Source: a virus. From it: a stretch of DNA of 58,945 nt. The stretch's first letter is position 1. Each line of letters begins with the position of its first letter. The stretch lies in IMG/VR virus record IMGVR_UViG_3300027905_000003, positions 1-58,945 of that record; one strand, written 5' to 3'. This document shows positions 47,915 to 55,109 of this stretch, one piece after another. The translations under genes and the position numbers were made by a program. A model generated the notes under the pieces. That model saw only the letters and a list, made by a program, of their open reading frames with translations. It was not told the DNA's origin and ran no database searches.

Positions 47915-49083
47915 GCTTCTACTCCGCCCTCCCCCTCTTAACCACCAACGCCCTCACGACCGATGAGTGGCGGGATCTCGTGAGCGCCTGGCGCGACACC
48001 CCCTACGTCCCGAACTACGCCTACCGGCTCTCCCACGTCTACCATCACGCCGGCCGGAAGGACCTGGCCCAGGAGCTCGTGCAAATCGCCTTCCGCTTGG
48101 ACCACGACCGCCCGGACTCGGTCTGGCTCCGGGCCCAGGAGCGCATCCGCCTAGGGGATTTTGGAGGGTGGAGGGAATATCAGACCCGCTGGTCCGACCC
48201 GGCATTCCTGCAAGGCCACGATTACCAGCACTGGTTCGGGAACCGGGTGATGTGGGACGGGGTCGAGGACTTGTCGGGCAAGAGCTTGCTGGTGGTGCAA
48301 GAGCAAGGGATGGGCGATTGCATCCAGATGCTCCGCTATCTCGCCGTCGTGTCCCGAGTGGTGGGCAGAGTGTACGCCTTCGTGCATCCCAGCATTCGCC
48401 GCGTGGTTGAAGCGTCGTACGGCGGCGTGCTCGAACGATGGGACGCGACTCGGGTCCGAGGGCCAGAGGATCTGCCGCAGACCGATCGCCACATCGGCAT
48501 CATGAGCTTGCCGGGAATCTTTGGCCCGCTCAAGGATGGAGATCGGGCGATGCCCTGGCCGCTCAAAGAGCCGGGGAAGGACCTGGGGGGAACGGGACTC
48601 GTCTGGCGGGGGAACCCGAAGAACGCGAACGATGCCAACCGGTCGATGCCCCGAGAGGCATACGAACTGCTCGTTGGGTCGCTGCAAGGCGTCGCGTACT
48701 GGCCGCTCTACTCGTTCCAGTTTGGCGAGGGGGCCGATTGGTGGTACCGCACCCGACCCGACAACCCCAAGCTCCGCGATGTCCTCTGCCATCCGCTCCC
48801 GCCGAGCACAGGCGACTGGTTCGACACGGCCAAGTCCCTCCGACGGATCGACCGCCTGGTGACGATCGACTCCGCGGTGATGCACTTGGCGGGCTCGCTC
48901 GGGGTCGAGACGTGGTGCCTTTTGTGTTACCCGGACGACTTCAGGTTTCCGATCGCTGGTGATTACGATCAGTGGTACGATTCGGTCCGGCTCATCCGAC
49001 AGGAGAAACCGGGGGACTGGGACTCGTGCATTCGGCAATTACTGGCGAGATTGAAGGGAGAGGCCGCAGGGGTTAGTGTCTAG
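47911..49083 (+). CDS. TPR/SPINDLY-like glycosyltransferase A
   Basis: 390 residues. The N-terminal 90 residues are TPR-like (RLSHVYHHAGRKDLAQELVQ). Then WDGVEDLSGKSLLVVQEQGM with GDCIQMLRY, the hallmark of TPR-linked GT9/GT41-type transferases. A C-terminal nucleotide-sugar region contains GLVWRGNPKN, then TIDSAVMHLAGSLGVETWC. It would move a sugar onto a glycan, protein or virion component. The 3' end overlaps tRNA-His. A diverged second copy lies at 51958. Confidence 0.75.
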   Translation: MSFYSALPLLTTNALTTDEWRDLVSAWRDTPYVPNYAYRLSHVYHHAGRKDLAQELVQIAFRLDHDRPDSVWLRAQERIRLGDFGGWREYQTRWSDPAFLQGHDYQHWFGNRVMWDGVEDLSGKSLLVVQEQGMGDCIQMLRYLAVVSRVVGRVYAFVHPSIRRVVEASYGGVLERWDATRVRGPEDLPQTDRHIGIMSLPGIFGPLKDGDRAMPWPLKEPGKDLGGTGLVWRGNPKNANDANRSMPREAYELLVGSLQGVAYWPLYSFQFGEGADWWYRTRPDNPKLRDVLCHPLPPSTGDWFDTAKSLRRIDRLVTIDSAVMHLAGSLGVETWCLLCYPDDFRFPIAGDYDQWYDSVRLIRQEKPGDWDSCIRQLLARLKGEAAGVSV

Positions 49084-49139
49084 CGGCAGCACGGCGGGTT
49101 GTGGCTCCGTCAGGATGGGTTCGAGTCCCATACCCCTGA
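49067..49139 (+). tRNA. tRNA-His (anticodon GTG)
   Basis: 73 nt. The acceptor CAGGGGT pairs with ACCCCTG, the anticodon loop is TTGTGGC, T-arm ATGGG-TTCGAGT-CCCAT. G precedes position 1 as histidine tRNAs require, but the discriminator is A rather than C, so the G-1:C73 pair is missing. Its first 17 bases are also the end of the glycosyltransferase gene. Confidence 0.8.
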
Positions 49140-49157
49140 CTTGAAATCGGGAGCGCG

Positions 49158-49406
49158 ATGGCTCGACCACCGTACGACCACCAACCGGAACTGTGGGCCT
49201 GTGACCGCTGCGGAGCAGTCTACATGGATCTCTCTCGCGTCCGGGCGGTGAGCGATGGCAACGATCCCGAGACGGGAGAGGTCATCCACGTCTGTTCGGC
49301 GCCGAGCAGCTTAGAGTTCTCGACTGCGTGCGAGGGCACGGTGAGGCTCCGGGCACGGCTGACGAGTTGGATTCGCGAACGACGCGAGACAATGGGACTG
49401 CCATGA
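49158..49406 (+). CDS. Zinc-ribbon 82-aa protein
   Basis: ELWACDRCGAVYMDLSRVRA, HVCSAPSSLEF, then FSTACEG. Four Cys of a ribbon. Helical C-terminus. Confidence 0.55.
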   Translation: MARPPYDHQPELWACDRCGAVYMDLSRVRAVSDGNDPETGEVIHVCSAPSSLEFSTACEGTVRLRARLTSWIRERRETMGLP

Positions 49407-49726
49407 TGAGACGACGCGACTTTCTTCTGATCGGCGCGGGGTCGGCCTGTTGGCTGTTGCTCTCGCGCCTGCCGTTCAGCACGAGCGCCACGAAGCGGGT
49501 CGGTGCCTGGGTCGAGTGCCAGAGTCTCATTACAGCGTTGGGCGGACGCGGGCGGGTGCAGTACTTCTACGACCCCCGCGTGGGCGTGATGGTCGACGAG
49601 GATGGCTTGGGGCCTGCGCCTGGTGGCGGGTACGGGTGCGCGCGCTTCGGGCCTCCCGTGCTGTCGGTGAAAGAGGCTCAGGCATTGTGGAAATGGGCCT
49701 TGCACGCGAAGGCGGAGATCGCGTGA
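49403..49726 (+). CDS. Predicted exported protein with Tat-type signal
   Basis: 107 residues. MMRRRDFLLIGAGSACWLLL is a twin-arginine signal (RRxFLL). The mature part (GRVQYFYDPRVGVMVDEDGL) is small and Gly-rich. Folded export across the membrane is implied; the only clear Tat-type product here. Confidence 0.55.
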   Translation: MMRRRDFLLIGAGSACWLLLSRLPFSTSATKRVGAWVECQSLITALGGRGRVQYFYDPRVGVMVDEDGLGPAPGGGYGCARFGPPVLSVKEAQALWKWALHAKAEIA

Positions 49727-49773
49727 GCGAGAACGTCATCCGGCGTCTACACGAGGCCCGCGATGCCGGTTAG
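49723..49773 (+). CDS. 16-aa peptide
   Basis: GTGA coupled, MSENVIRRLHEARDAG. Overlaps the next start. Mostly a coupling element. Confidence 0.3.
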   Translation: MSENVIRRLHEARDAG

Positions 49774-50014
49774 AGACGTGGGGCACATCGGTGACATGAG
49801 CGTGCATCTGCACACCGATGTGCAAAGCCAGTTCGCCCCGATGGTGAAACTCATCAAGACTGAGCTGGATCGAGACCCTGGCATGCGACTCACCCTGGAC
49901 GAGTCCGTGGAACTCGCCCGCCTCTTGATCAAAACGGCGGCCGCCAACGGGTGGGGATCGGATGATCCGGATCGTCTGCGGATCATTGCGTGGGCACAGG
50001 TCAAACATGGCTGA
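49763..50014 (+). CDS. Unknown 83-aa protein
   Basis: MPVRDVGHIGDMSVHLHTDV (ATG 49796 is an alternative start). LTLDESVELARLLIKTAAAN. Soluble helical. Overlaps the next gene. Confidence 0.5.
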   Translation: MPVRDVGHIGDMSVHLHTDVQSQFAPMVKLIKTELDRDPGMRLTLDESVELARLLIKTAAANGWGSDDPDRLRIIAWAQVKHG

Positions 50015-50213
50015 ACCAATCCACGACCGTCAGTGCGACATGGTCTTTGACGCCGTGATGGGTGTCGGGACCGATGGCCGACGCTTCGGGACCAACTTCC
50101 GCTGCACCCGTGCCGGAACGAATACGGTAGAGCGCCGATGCATAGACGCCTCTTGTCAGAAGTATCACGTCTTCCATTTCTGCGATCACTGCTACGAGAT
50201 GGTGAAAGACTGA
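50007..50213 (+). CDS. Cys-rich 68-aa protein
   Basis: RCTRAGTNTVERRCIDASCQ, HFCDHCYEMVKD. Probable two-zinc site. ATG of the next gene follows immediately. Confidence 0.55.
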   Translation: MAEPIHDRQCDMVFDAVMGVGTDGRRFGTNFRCTRAGTNTVERRCIDASCQKYHVFHFCDHCYEMVKD

Positions 50214-50458
50214 TGCGATCCTCCCCGTACCTCGACGAGATCCTCGGCCGGCATCCCGACCAGGCGACACTCGTCTGTGCGAAGTGCGGCGCGCGACAGT
50301 TCTTCACCCATCACGAGCCGTCAAGGCCGGCTCTCACGCTCTGGCGCTGGACGCTGATCGCCGCGACGCCGGAGCATCTCCGGTATGCGTGCTGCAACTG
50401 CGGGTATGCGTTCACGGCTCCCGTCGGCACGTACAAAGCGAAGCGGGGCGATGGCTGA
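50213..50458 (+). CDS. Zinc-ribbon 81-aa protein
   Basis: LVCAKCGARQFFTHHE, then YACCNCGYAFTAP. Clear CxxC-CxxC ribbon. Overlaps the methyltransferase start. Confidence 0.6.
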   Translation: MRSSPYLDEILGRHPDQATLVCAKCGARQFFTHHEPSRPALTLWRWTLIAATPEHLRYACCNCGYAFTAPVGTYKAKRGDG

Positions 50459-51746
50459 CTCCTCTCGGATCACCGTCGACACCGTTTACGGCCAGATGGT
50501 CGTCAACCCAAACGACCATCCTCGAGGCAAGTCCTTAGCGGAGACCGGCCAAGCCTACGACCACGAGGACATCGCATTACTCGTCGACTTGGTGAAGAAG
50601 CGGGGACCGGAAAGCGTCGTCATCGACGTCGGGGCCAACTGCGGATCGTATGCGCTGGCGATGGCGCGGCACGCGGCCCAGGTCATTGCCATCGAACCGC
50701 AGCGAGAGCTGGTCCAGCAGTTGCGAGACACGATCGAATTGAACCCGTTCGGCCACCGGATCTTCGCCATGCACGCCGCGGCGGGGCGGGGAGGAGACCG
50801 GTTCTGGGAAGTTCCGGCCCTCGACTACACCGCACGGCATGAGACCGACATCGTGCGCTTGGCCGCGGCGACCGATGAGACCCCGCGAGCGCGCCTGGTG
50901 CCAGAGACCACGGTCGATCACGTCGTGGGCATCTTGCAACTCGCGCGGGTCGACATCCTCAAGATCGACGCTGAAGGGATGGACTTAGACGTCTTGGCTG
51001 GAGCGCGGGAAACCATCCTCCGCTTCAAACCCATCCTGTTCGTCGAGTGGCGGCACACCGACCGCTTCGCCATGCAGCGGGTGCTGTTCGAGGACTTCGG
51101 GTATCCCTCAGCCCAAGTCATCGGGGGGAACGACTTCCTCTGCGACCCGGATGTGGTGACGCCGGATCCGTTGCACTCGTACGTGCCTGGGGATCTGCCG
51201 ACGCTCCTCATGCCGGAAGCGCTCGCCACGATGGAAGACTTGGCGCGGTCCGCACCACAGGGATGCTTCGTCGAGGTCGGGGTCTACCAAGGCGGGAGCG
51301 CGCAACGGCTCTACCGGATCGCGGAGGCGCAAGAGAGAACCCTGTGGCTCTTCGACAGTTTCGTAGGGCACGTCGAAGCGTCGGCCGTGGACTGGCACCC
51401 GGTCGGGGCGTTCAATGCTGGCGGGGGGCCTGCCGCACGCGTCGTGCAAGAGACGCTCCCCAACGCGTACATCGTCATGGGGCGGTTCCCGGATGTACTG
51501 GCGGTGAAACCGGTGGCGTTCGAGTGTCTCCGCGACATTGCATTCGCCCACTTGGATGTCGACCAGTACGAATCCACGAGACGAGCTATTCGCGTGCTCT
51601 GGAGCCGATTGATCTCCGGCGGCATCATCTTGATCGACGACTACGATCTGGACGGGTGCAAGCTGGCCGTGACAACCACATGCTACGAGATGGGCATAGG
51701 CATTGAGATGACAAAAGAGGGGAAGGCCGTCTTGAGGAAGCCGTGA
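50451..51746 (+). CDS. Two-domain methyltransferase: FkbM-like fused to TylF/MycF-like
   Basis: 431 residues. Domain 1 (about 50-245) has VVIDVGANCGSYALAMA, IAIEPQRELVQQL and DILKIDAEGMDLDVL, the FkbM O-methyltransferase pattern. Domain 2 (about 260-431) has GCFVEVGVYQGGSAQRLY, LFDSFVGH, FAHLDVDQYESTRR and IILIDDYDLDG, the TylF/macrocin-O-methyltransferase pattern with its metal-binding Asp pair. It lies between two SPINDLY-like glycosyltransferases, so the set could build a methylated glycan on the virion, envelope or a fibre. Confidence 0.75.
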   Translation: MADSSRITVDTVYGQMVVNPNDHPRGKSLAETGQAYDHEDIALLVDLVKKRGPESVVIDVGANCGSYALAMARHAAQVIAIEPQRELVQQLRDTIELNPFGHRIFAMHAAAGRGGDRFWEVPALDYTARHETDIVRLAAATDETPRARLVPETTVDHVVGILQLARVDILKIDAEGMDLDVLAGARETILRFKPILFVEWRHTDRFAMQRVLFEDFGYPSAQVIGGNDFLCDPDVVTPDPLHSYVPGDLPTLLMPEALATMEDLARSAPQGCFVEVGVYQGGSAQRLYRIAEAQERTLWLFDSFVGHVEASAVDWHPVGAFNAGGGPAARVVQETLPNAYIVMGRFPDVLAVKPVAFECLRDIAFAHLDVDQYESTRRAIRVLWSRLISGGIILIDDYDLDGCKLAVTTTCYEMGIGIEMTKEGKAVLRKP

Positions 51747-51958
51747 CCGTCAAAGAACTCATCGCCCATCTCCAGAAACTGCCCTCCGCGGCCCGCGTGG
51801 TGACGCCGTTCGAGGGCACGCTCGAATATGTCGACATCGAGCTGCCGCATATCAAGCGGTTGGGACAGTGCGGCACCGCCGAGATGCGGTACTACGGACT
51901 GGCACATCCCTACTATCGCCCCGGACCGAACGAGGTCGACATGGTGGTCATCGACTGA
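51743..51958 (+). CDS. Unknown 71-aa protein
   Basis: GTGA coupled. TVKELIAHLQKLPSAARVVT and IELPHIKRLGQCGTAEMRYY. I recall small phage proteins with this VKELI-x-L opening. Function unknown. Confidence 0.55.
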   Translation: MTVKELIAHLQKLPSAARVVTPFEGTLEYVDIELPHIKRLGQCGTAEMRYYGLAHPYYRPGPNEVDMVVID

Positions 51959-53103
51959 TGGCCGTCGCCCCGCTCGTCACCCGCCACCCCTTGCTCACCG
52001 TCCATCTCTACTACGATGCCATCTCCGCACGAGCCCACGGGGATGAGGTATCCGCCTGGGCCATGGAAGACGAGGCATTCACGAAAGAGCATCTCACCGA
52101 CGTCGACTTCGTCTACCGGGGATGGGCCCGGCTCCGGCATGGGGACTGGCGCGGCTGGCTCGATGGAGAGCACCGGTGGGGCAACCCCCTGCATCGCATG
52201 AAGAATGCGCGGCCGTTCATGCGGACGCATGAGCCTTGGCATCGCTTCGCGACGGACGGCCACGGGGAATGGGTCGAACGCGAAGGATGGGAGACGGAGC
52301 TCCGGGAGTTGACGATCCTGGTCGGGATGGAAGCGGGAGCGGGAGACATGATCATGCTCTTGCGGTTCCTGTCCTGGGTCGCGTCTCGAGCTAAGCGGGT
52401 GTACTGGCTCGTGCCCCGCGACCTGAAACGACTGGCTGATTGGTTCATCGGGGACATCGTCGGCGTCGTCACGGAGGAGCCGCTGCCTTCGTTCGACCGG
52501 TGGATCATGATGGAGTCGCTCCCCGCGATTGTCGGCGCAATGGTGCCCTGGCATGAAGGCTACCGGGGATGCGTCAAGGCTCGGATGATCGATGGAGGTC
52601 GAGGTCGCATGCCGGAACTCCCGCCGTCGGGGCGCGCCACGGGGCTCTGCTGGTCGGGGAACCCCGCGTTCGACAATAACGCCAGACGGTCGATGGACCA
52701 CGAGTCCTCCATCCGCTTCCTCTTAGCGATAAATGAAACCATCCGCGATCCCGCCCATGAAGCGCTCGTCTCCTACCAACGCGGTGACGCGGCAGATGTC
52801 TGGCCATCCGTCGCCCGCGATTGGGAACGGACGACGGGGGACTGGCACTCGACCTACCAGTCCCTGGCCACTGAGTGCGCACGGGTCATCACGGTCGACA
52901 CGGGGCTCGCTCATCTCGCCGGCGCGATGGGGATGCCGACCTACTGCTTGGTCGCGTATGATCACGACTTCCGATGGCAGCACGTGGTCGATGGCTGCTC
53001 GGCCTGGTATCCGTCTCTTCGCGTGATCAAACAGCAACGGCCCGGTGACTGGTCGTATCCGATTGCGGAAGTGGTGCGGCAACTGAAGACGGAGGGGAGA
53101 TGA
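51958..53103 (+). CDS. SPINDLY-like glycosyltransferase B
   Basis: 381 residues, diverged paralogue of the 47911 product. GMEAGAGDMIMLLRFLSWVA parallels its EQGMGD-IQMLRY motif, GLCWSGNPAFDNNARRSMD parallels GLVWRGNPKN, and VITVDTGLAHLAGAMGMPTY parallels the nucleotide-sugar site. The TPR part is shortened. Together with gene A and the methyltransferase it forms one modification cluster. Confidence 0.72.
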   Translation: MAVAPLVTRHPLLTVHLYYDAISARAHGDEVSAWAMEDEAFTKEHLTDVDFVYRGWARLRHGDWRGWLDGEHRWGNPLHRMKNARPFMRTHEPWHRFATDGHGEWVEREGWETELRELTILVGMEAGAGDMIMLLRFLSWVASRAKRVYWLVPRDLKRLADWFIGDIVGVVTEEPLPSFDRWIMMESLPAIVGAMVPWHEGYRGCVKARMIDGGRGRMPELPPSGRATGLCWSGNPAFDNNARRSMDHESSIRFLLAINETIRDPAHEALVSYQRGDAADVWPSVARDWERTTGDWHSTYQSLATECARVITVDTGLAHLAGAMGMPTYCLVAYDHDFRWQHVVDGCSAWYPSLRVIKQQRPGDWSYPIAEVVRQLKTEGR

Positions 53104-53342
53104 TCCGTCTTCGAGTGATCGCCAATGTGCAGTCCATGAATCCTGGCGCAGGCGGCACGAAAGAGGTCGACTTCGGTGTCATCGTCGCCCCGTCAGAACT
53201 TGCGGACCACGAGCAGTCCTTGCGCAACTGGGGTGCGAACTACCTCCGCTGGTGCACGGACCACAACAAGAACGGCATCATGTCAGTGTACGATCGAGAA
53301 TTCGCGATCGTCTGGCTCAATCGAGTGGAGCGAGAGATGTGA
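53100..53342 (+). CDS. Unknown 80-aa beta protein
   Basis: ATGA coupled. RLRVIANVQSMNPGAGGTKE and FGVIVAPSELADHEQSLRNW, ending AIVWLNRVERE. Soluble. Function unknown. Confidence 0.5.
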   Translation: MIRLRVIANVQSMNPGAGGTKEVDFGVIVAPSELADHEQSLRNWGANYLRWCTDHNKNGIMSVYDREFAIVWLNRVEREM

Positions 53343-53851
53343 TGGCGTTCGTCCCCGAAGTCTTCCGCCCCGATGGCTACATCGCCAAAGAGTCGTTGCG
53401 GGATGGCGTCTACTACTTCGGCCGCTGCCGGAACTCACAGGTCGCTCGCTGGGATGCCACGCGACAAGTCTTTCGCTACTGGCGAGAGAAGTTTACCCAT
53501 CGCTACGTTGAAGCCTTACGGTGTCGGGAAGACGAAGGCCCGACGATCGATGTCTTCGACGCTCGATGCGCGCTCAGCGAGTTGGAGCGTGAAGATGTGC
53601 CCGACGAGGGACCGCCCATAGACCGCGCTCGACTCCTCCACCAATTCGGTAGCCGCGTGCTGCAACGGAGAGAAGTGCTCAATCTCTCGCAGCAGGAACT
53701 GGCGAAGCGAGCCGGCATGAGCAACGCGGCGTTGTGCAAGATCGAGCGCGGCTACGGATTGCCGTCGTTGGAAGTGGCGGTGCGCCTGGCGGAGGCGCTG
53801 TCGACTAGAGTGGATGCGTTGGTGGGGCCGACGACGGATCCGGTGCTCTGA
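53342..53851 (+). CDS. HTH regulator with N-terminal sensing domain
   Basis: 169 residues (GTG 53339 is an alternative start). The N-terminal 90 residues (VFRPDGYIAKESLRDGVYYF, RYWREKFTHRYVE) are unrecognised. The C-terminus is a full Xre HTH: NLSQQELAKRAGMSNAALCK, LEVAVRLAEALSTRVDALVG. Could sense a ligand to switch the Ro60 end of the circle. Confidence 0.6.
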   Translation: MAFVPEVFRPDGYIAKESLRDGVYYFGRCRNSQVARWDATRQVFRYWREKFTHRYVEALRCREDEGPTIDVFDARCALSELEREDVPDEGPPIDRARLLHQFGSRVLQRREVLNLSQQELAKRAGMSNAALCKIERGYGLPSLEVAVRLAEALSTRVDALVGPTTDPVL

Positions 53852-54507
53852 TGCGATTGCGTCCGAACGCGTGGCGCACACTTCTGGGCCGCATCGTCGC
53901 CGATCCCAGTGACCAAGCCAACCTCGACTGGGGCTCTCCCCGCAAAGGGCATCCCGAAGCGACGATCCGCGCCCACATCCACGAATTGGGGTCGAATCTG
54001 AACGCGCTCTCGCCCGAACTCTCAGACGATGAGTATTGGAAGCTCGCCATCCTGATCCACGTGCACGACATCTTCAAGCCTGACTCGCACGCCATGCGCA
54101 CCGGATCGTACGCGCCGCCGATTCTGGATCCGGATTCGCACGCCTCGATCGCCCGCGCCTTCTTGGCCGAGTTCACCGACGATGTTTCGATGCTGGCCAC
54201 GGTTCAGTACCACGACGAGCCCTTTGCGCTCTATCGCCAGTGGCAACGAAAAGGCCGATATAACCCAGTGCGATTCGAGTCCTTACTCACCGCTATTCCC
54301 GATTGGGACCTCTTCGTCGCCTTCCTCATCATCGACGGGACGACAGCGGGGAAGTCTCTGGCGGCGCAGGACGAGGGATTGTCATCGGTGACTGAGCCGC
54401 GCGAGTGGTTCCTGCACGCGATCCAAGGTCGGGTCACGACCCGGTGGACGGGGGAGACGGTGCGGATGGTGGAGGCGGCACGGGCCTCCTCGGGCCTCCT
54501 CGACTGA
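53851..54507 (+). CDS. HD-domain phosphohydrolase-like protein
   Basis: 218 residues. Metal ligands fit an HD domain: RAHIHELGSNL, then LIHVHDIFKP, DSHASIARAF and VQYHDEPFALY. A nucleotide, alarmone or tRNA-type substrate is typical. It is the last protein gene before the Y RNA array, which may be chance or a functional link. The ATG overlaps the previous stop. Confidence 0.6.
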   Translation: MRLRPNAWRTLLGRIVADPSDQANLDWGSPRKGHPEATIRAHIHELGSNLNALSPELSDDEYWKLAILIHVHDIFKPDSHAMRTGSYAPPILDPDSHASIARAFLAEFTDDVSMLATVQYHDEPFALYRQWQRKGRYNPVRFESLLTAIPDWDLFVAFLIIDGTTAGKSLAAQDEGLSSVTEPREWFLHAIQGRVTTRWTGETVRMVEAARASSGLLD

Positions 54508-54557
54508 CGCCTTGACTTTCCCTGTCGACCCCGCCAGCATCCCCCATTAGTGATGTG

Positions 54558-54622
54558 CCGGGTGGCGCACGATGCGGATACTTCTCTTGTAAAGAAAACG
54601 CCGTGTCGGCTTGTTCCCCAGG
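54558..54622 (+). ncRNA. Y RNA-like unit 1 (no tRNA module)
   Basis: About 65 nt. The inner stem CGATGCGG (54570) pairs all 8 bases with CCGTGTCG (54601). The outer helix pairs GGCGCA with TGTTCC through one mismatch, preceded by a bulged U, the same helix as in units 2-4. The internal loop is only 23 nt. This is the minimal Ro60-binding form. Confidence 0.65.
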
Positions 54623-54641
54623 TGCTCTGATAAACTGAACC

Positions 54642-54773
54642 GCCAGTGGCGTAGGTCGCAGATACTTCATTGGTTCGAATCCAATATTGACCGCCGCACC
54701 ACACGCCCTCTGTACGAGGGGAAGGTCGATTAGCTGAGCGGATACAGCAATCTGCTGCCGCTTGTTCCCTGGC
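54642..54773 (+). ncRNA. Y RNA-like unit 2 with permuted tRNA module
   Basis: About 132 nt. The ends pair GCCAG/CTGGC, then GGCGTA with TGTTCC (one mismatch), then GCAGAT (54658) with ATCTGC (54750). Inside are a T-arm ATTGG-TTCGAAT-CCAAT, acceptor 3' strand ATTGACC (54686), a 30-nt linker with its own CCCTC/GAGGG hairpin, acceptor 5' strand GGTCGAT (54724, 7 of 7 pairs) and D-arm GCTG/CAGC. So the tRNA order is rotated and the Y helix stands where the anticodon arm would be. Confidence 0.75.
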
Positions 54774-54810
54774 ATCTACTTTTTTGTTCGGTCTGCACGC
54801 ATTCAGGAAA

Positions 54811-54908
54811 ACCGGTGGCGTAGGATTCGGATACTTCTTTGGTTGAGACAGGCTCTAAACCTGTCGGCGGTTCAAGCCCGCTAAGCCCGAGTCCGCTCAT
54901 TCCCCGGT
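54811..54908 (+). ncRNA. Y RNA-like unit 3 with T-arm and extra hairpin
   Basis: About 98 nt. The ends pair ACCGG/CCGGT; the inner stem GGATTCGG (54823) pairs 8 of 8 with CCGAGTCC (54887). Inside is ACAGG-CTCTAAA-CCTGT, then a T-arm-like GGCGG-TTCAAGC-CCGCT. No acceptor or D-arm. The GCTCATTCC strand differs from the others, so its Ro60 helix may be weaker. Confidence 0.65.
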
Positions 54909-54920
54909 GCTCGCGTTCGA

Positions 54921-55067
54921 GAGGGGATCGATGGCGTAGGTGATGGTTACTTCGATTCTGGATCGAGAGGTCGTGGGTTCGAGTCCCACCTGGCTGGGTA
55001 ACACCAGTCGGTAGCTCAGTTGGTAGAGCGCTAAAATCTCCATTGCCGCTTGTACCTCGGTCTCTTC
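54921..55067 (+). ncRNA. Y RNA-like unit 4 with permuted tRNA module
   Basis: About 147 nt. An 11-bp end helix (GAGGGGATCGA with TCGGTCTCTTC) leads to the GGCGTA/TGTACC helix, then the inner stem GGTGATGG (54939) with CCATTGCC (55040), 8 of 8. Inside are a variable-arm-like hairpin, T-arm GTGGG-TTCGAGT-CCCAC, acceptor strand CTGGCTG (54990), a 7-nt linker, acceptor strand CAGTCGG (55005, all 7 pairs counting G-T) and D-arm GCTC/GAGC. It ends 42 bases before the Ro60 gene. Confidence 0.75.
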
Positions 55068-55109
55068 TCTTCGCGCACAGCACCGGGCCAATCTCGAAAG
55101 GAGATCAAC

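Noticed and set aside
54848-54966. Loops CTCTAAA and TTCTGGA that could be read as CTA (amber suppressor) and CTG (Gln) anticodons
   Set aside because: They lie between the Y helix and T-arm, where a variable arm belongs, and the adjacent acceptor strands pair in permuted order. Calling suppressor or Gln tRNAs is not supported.
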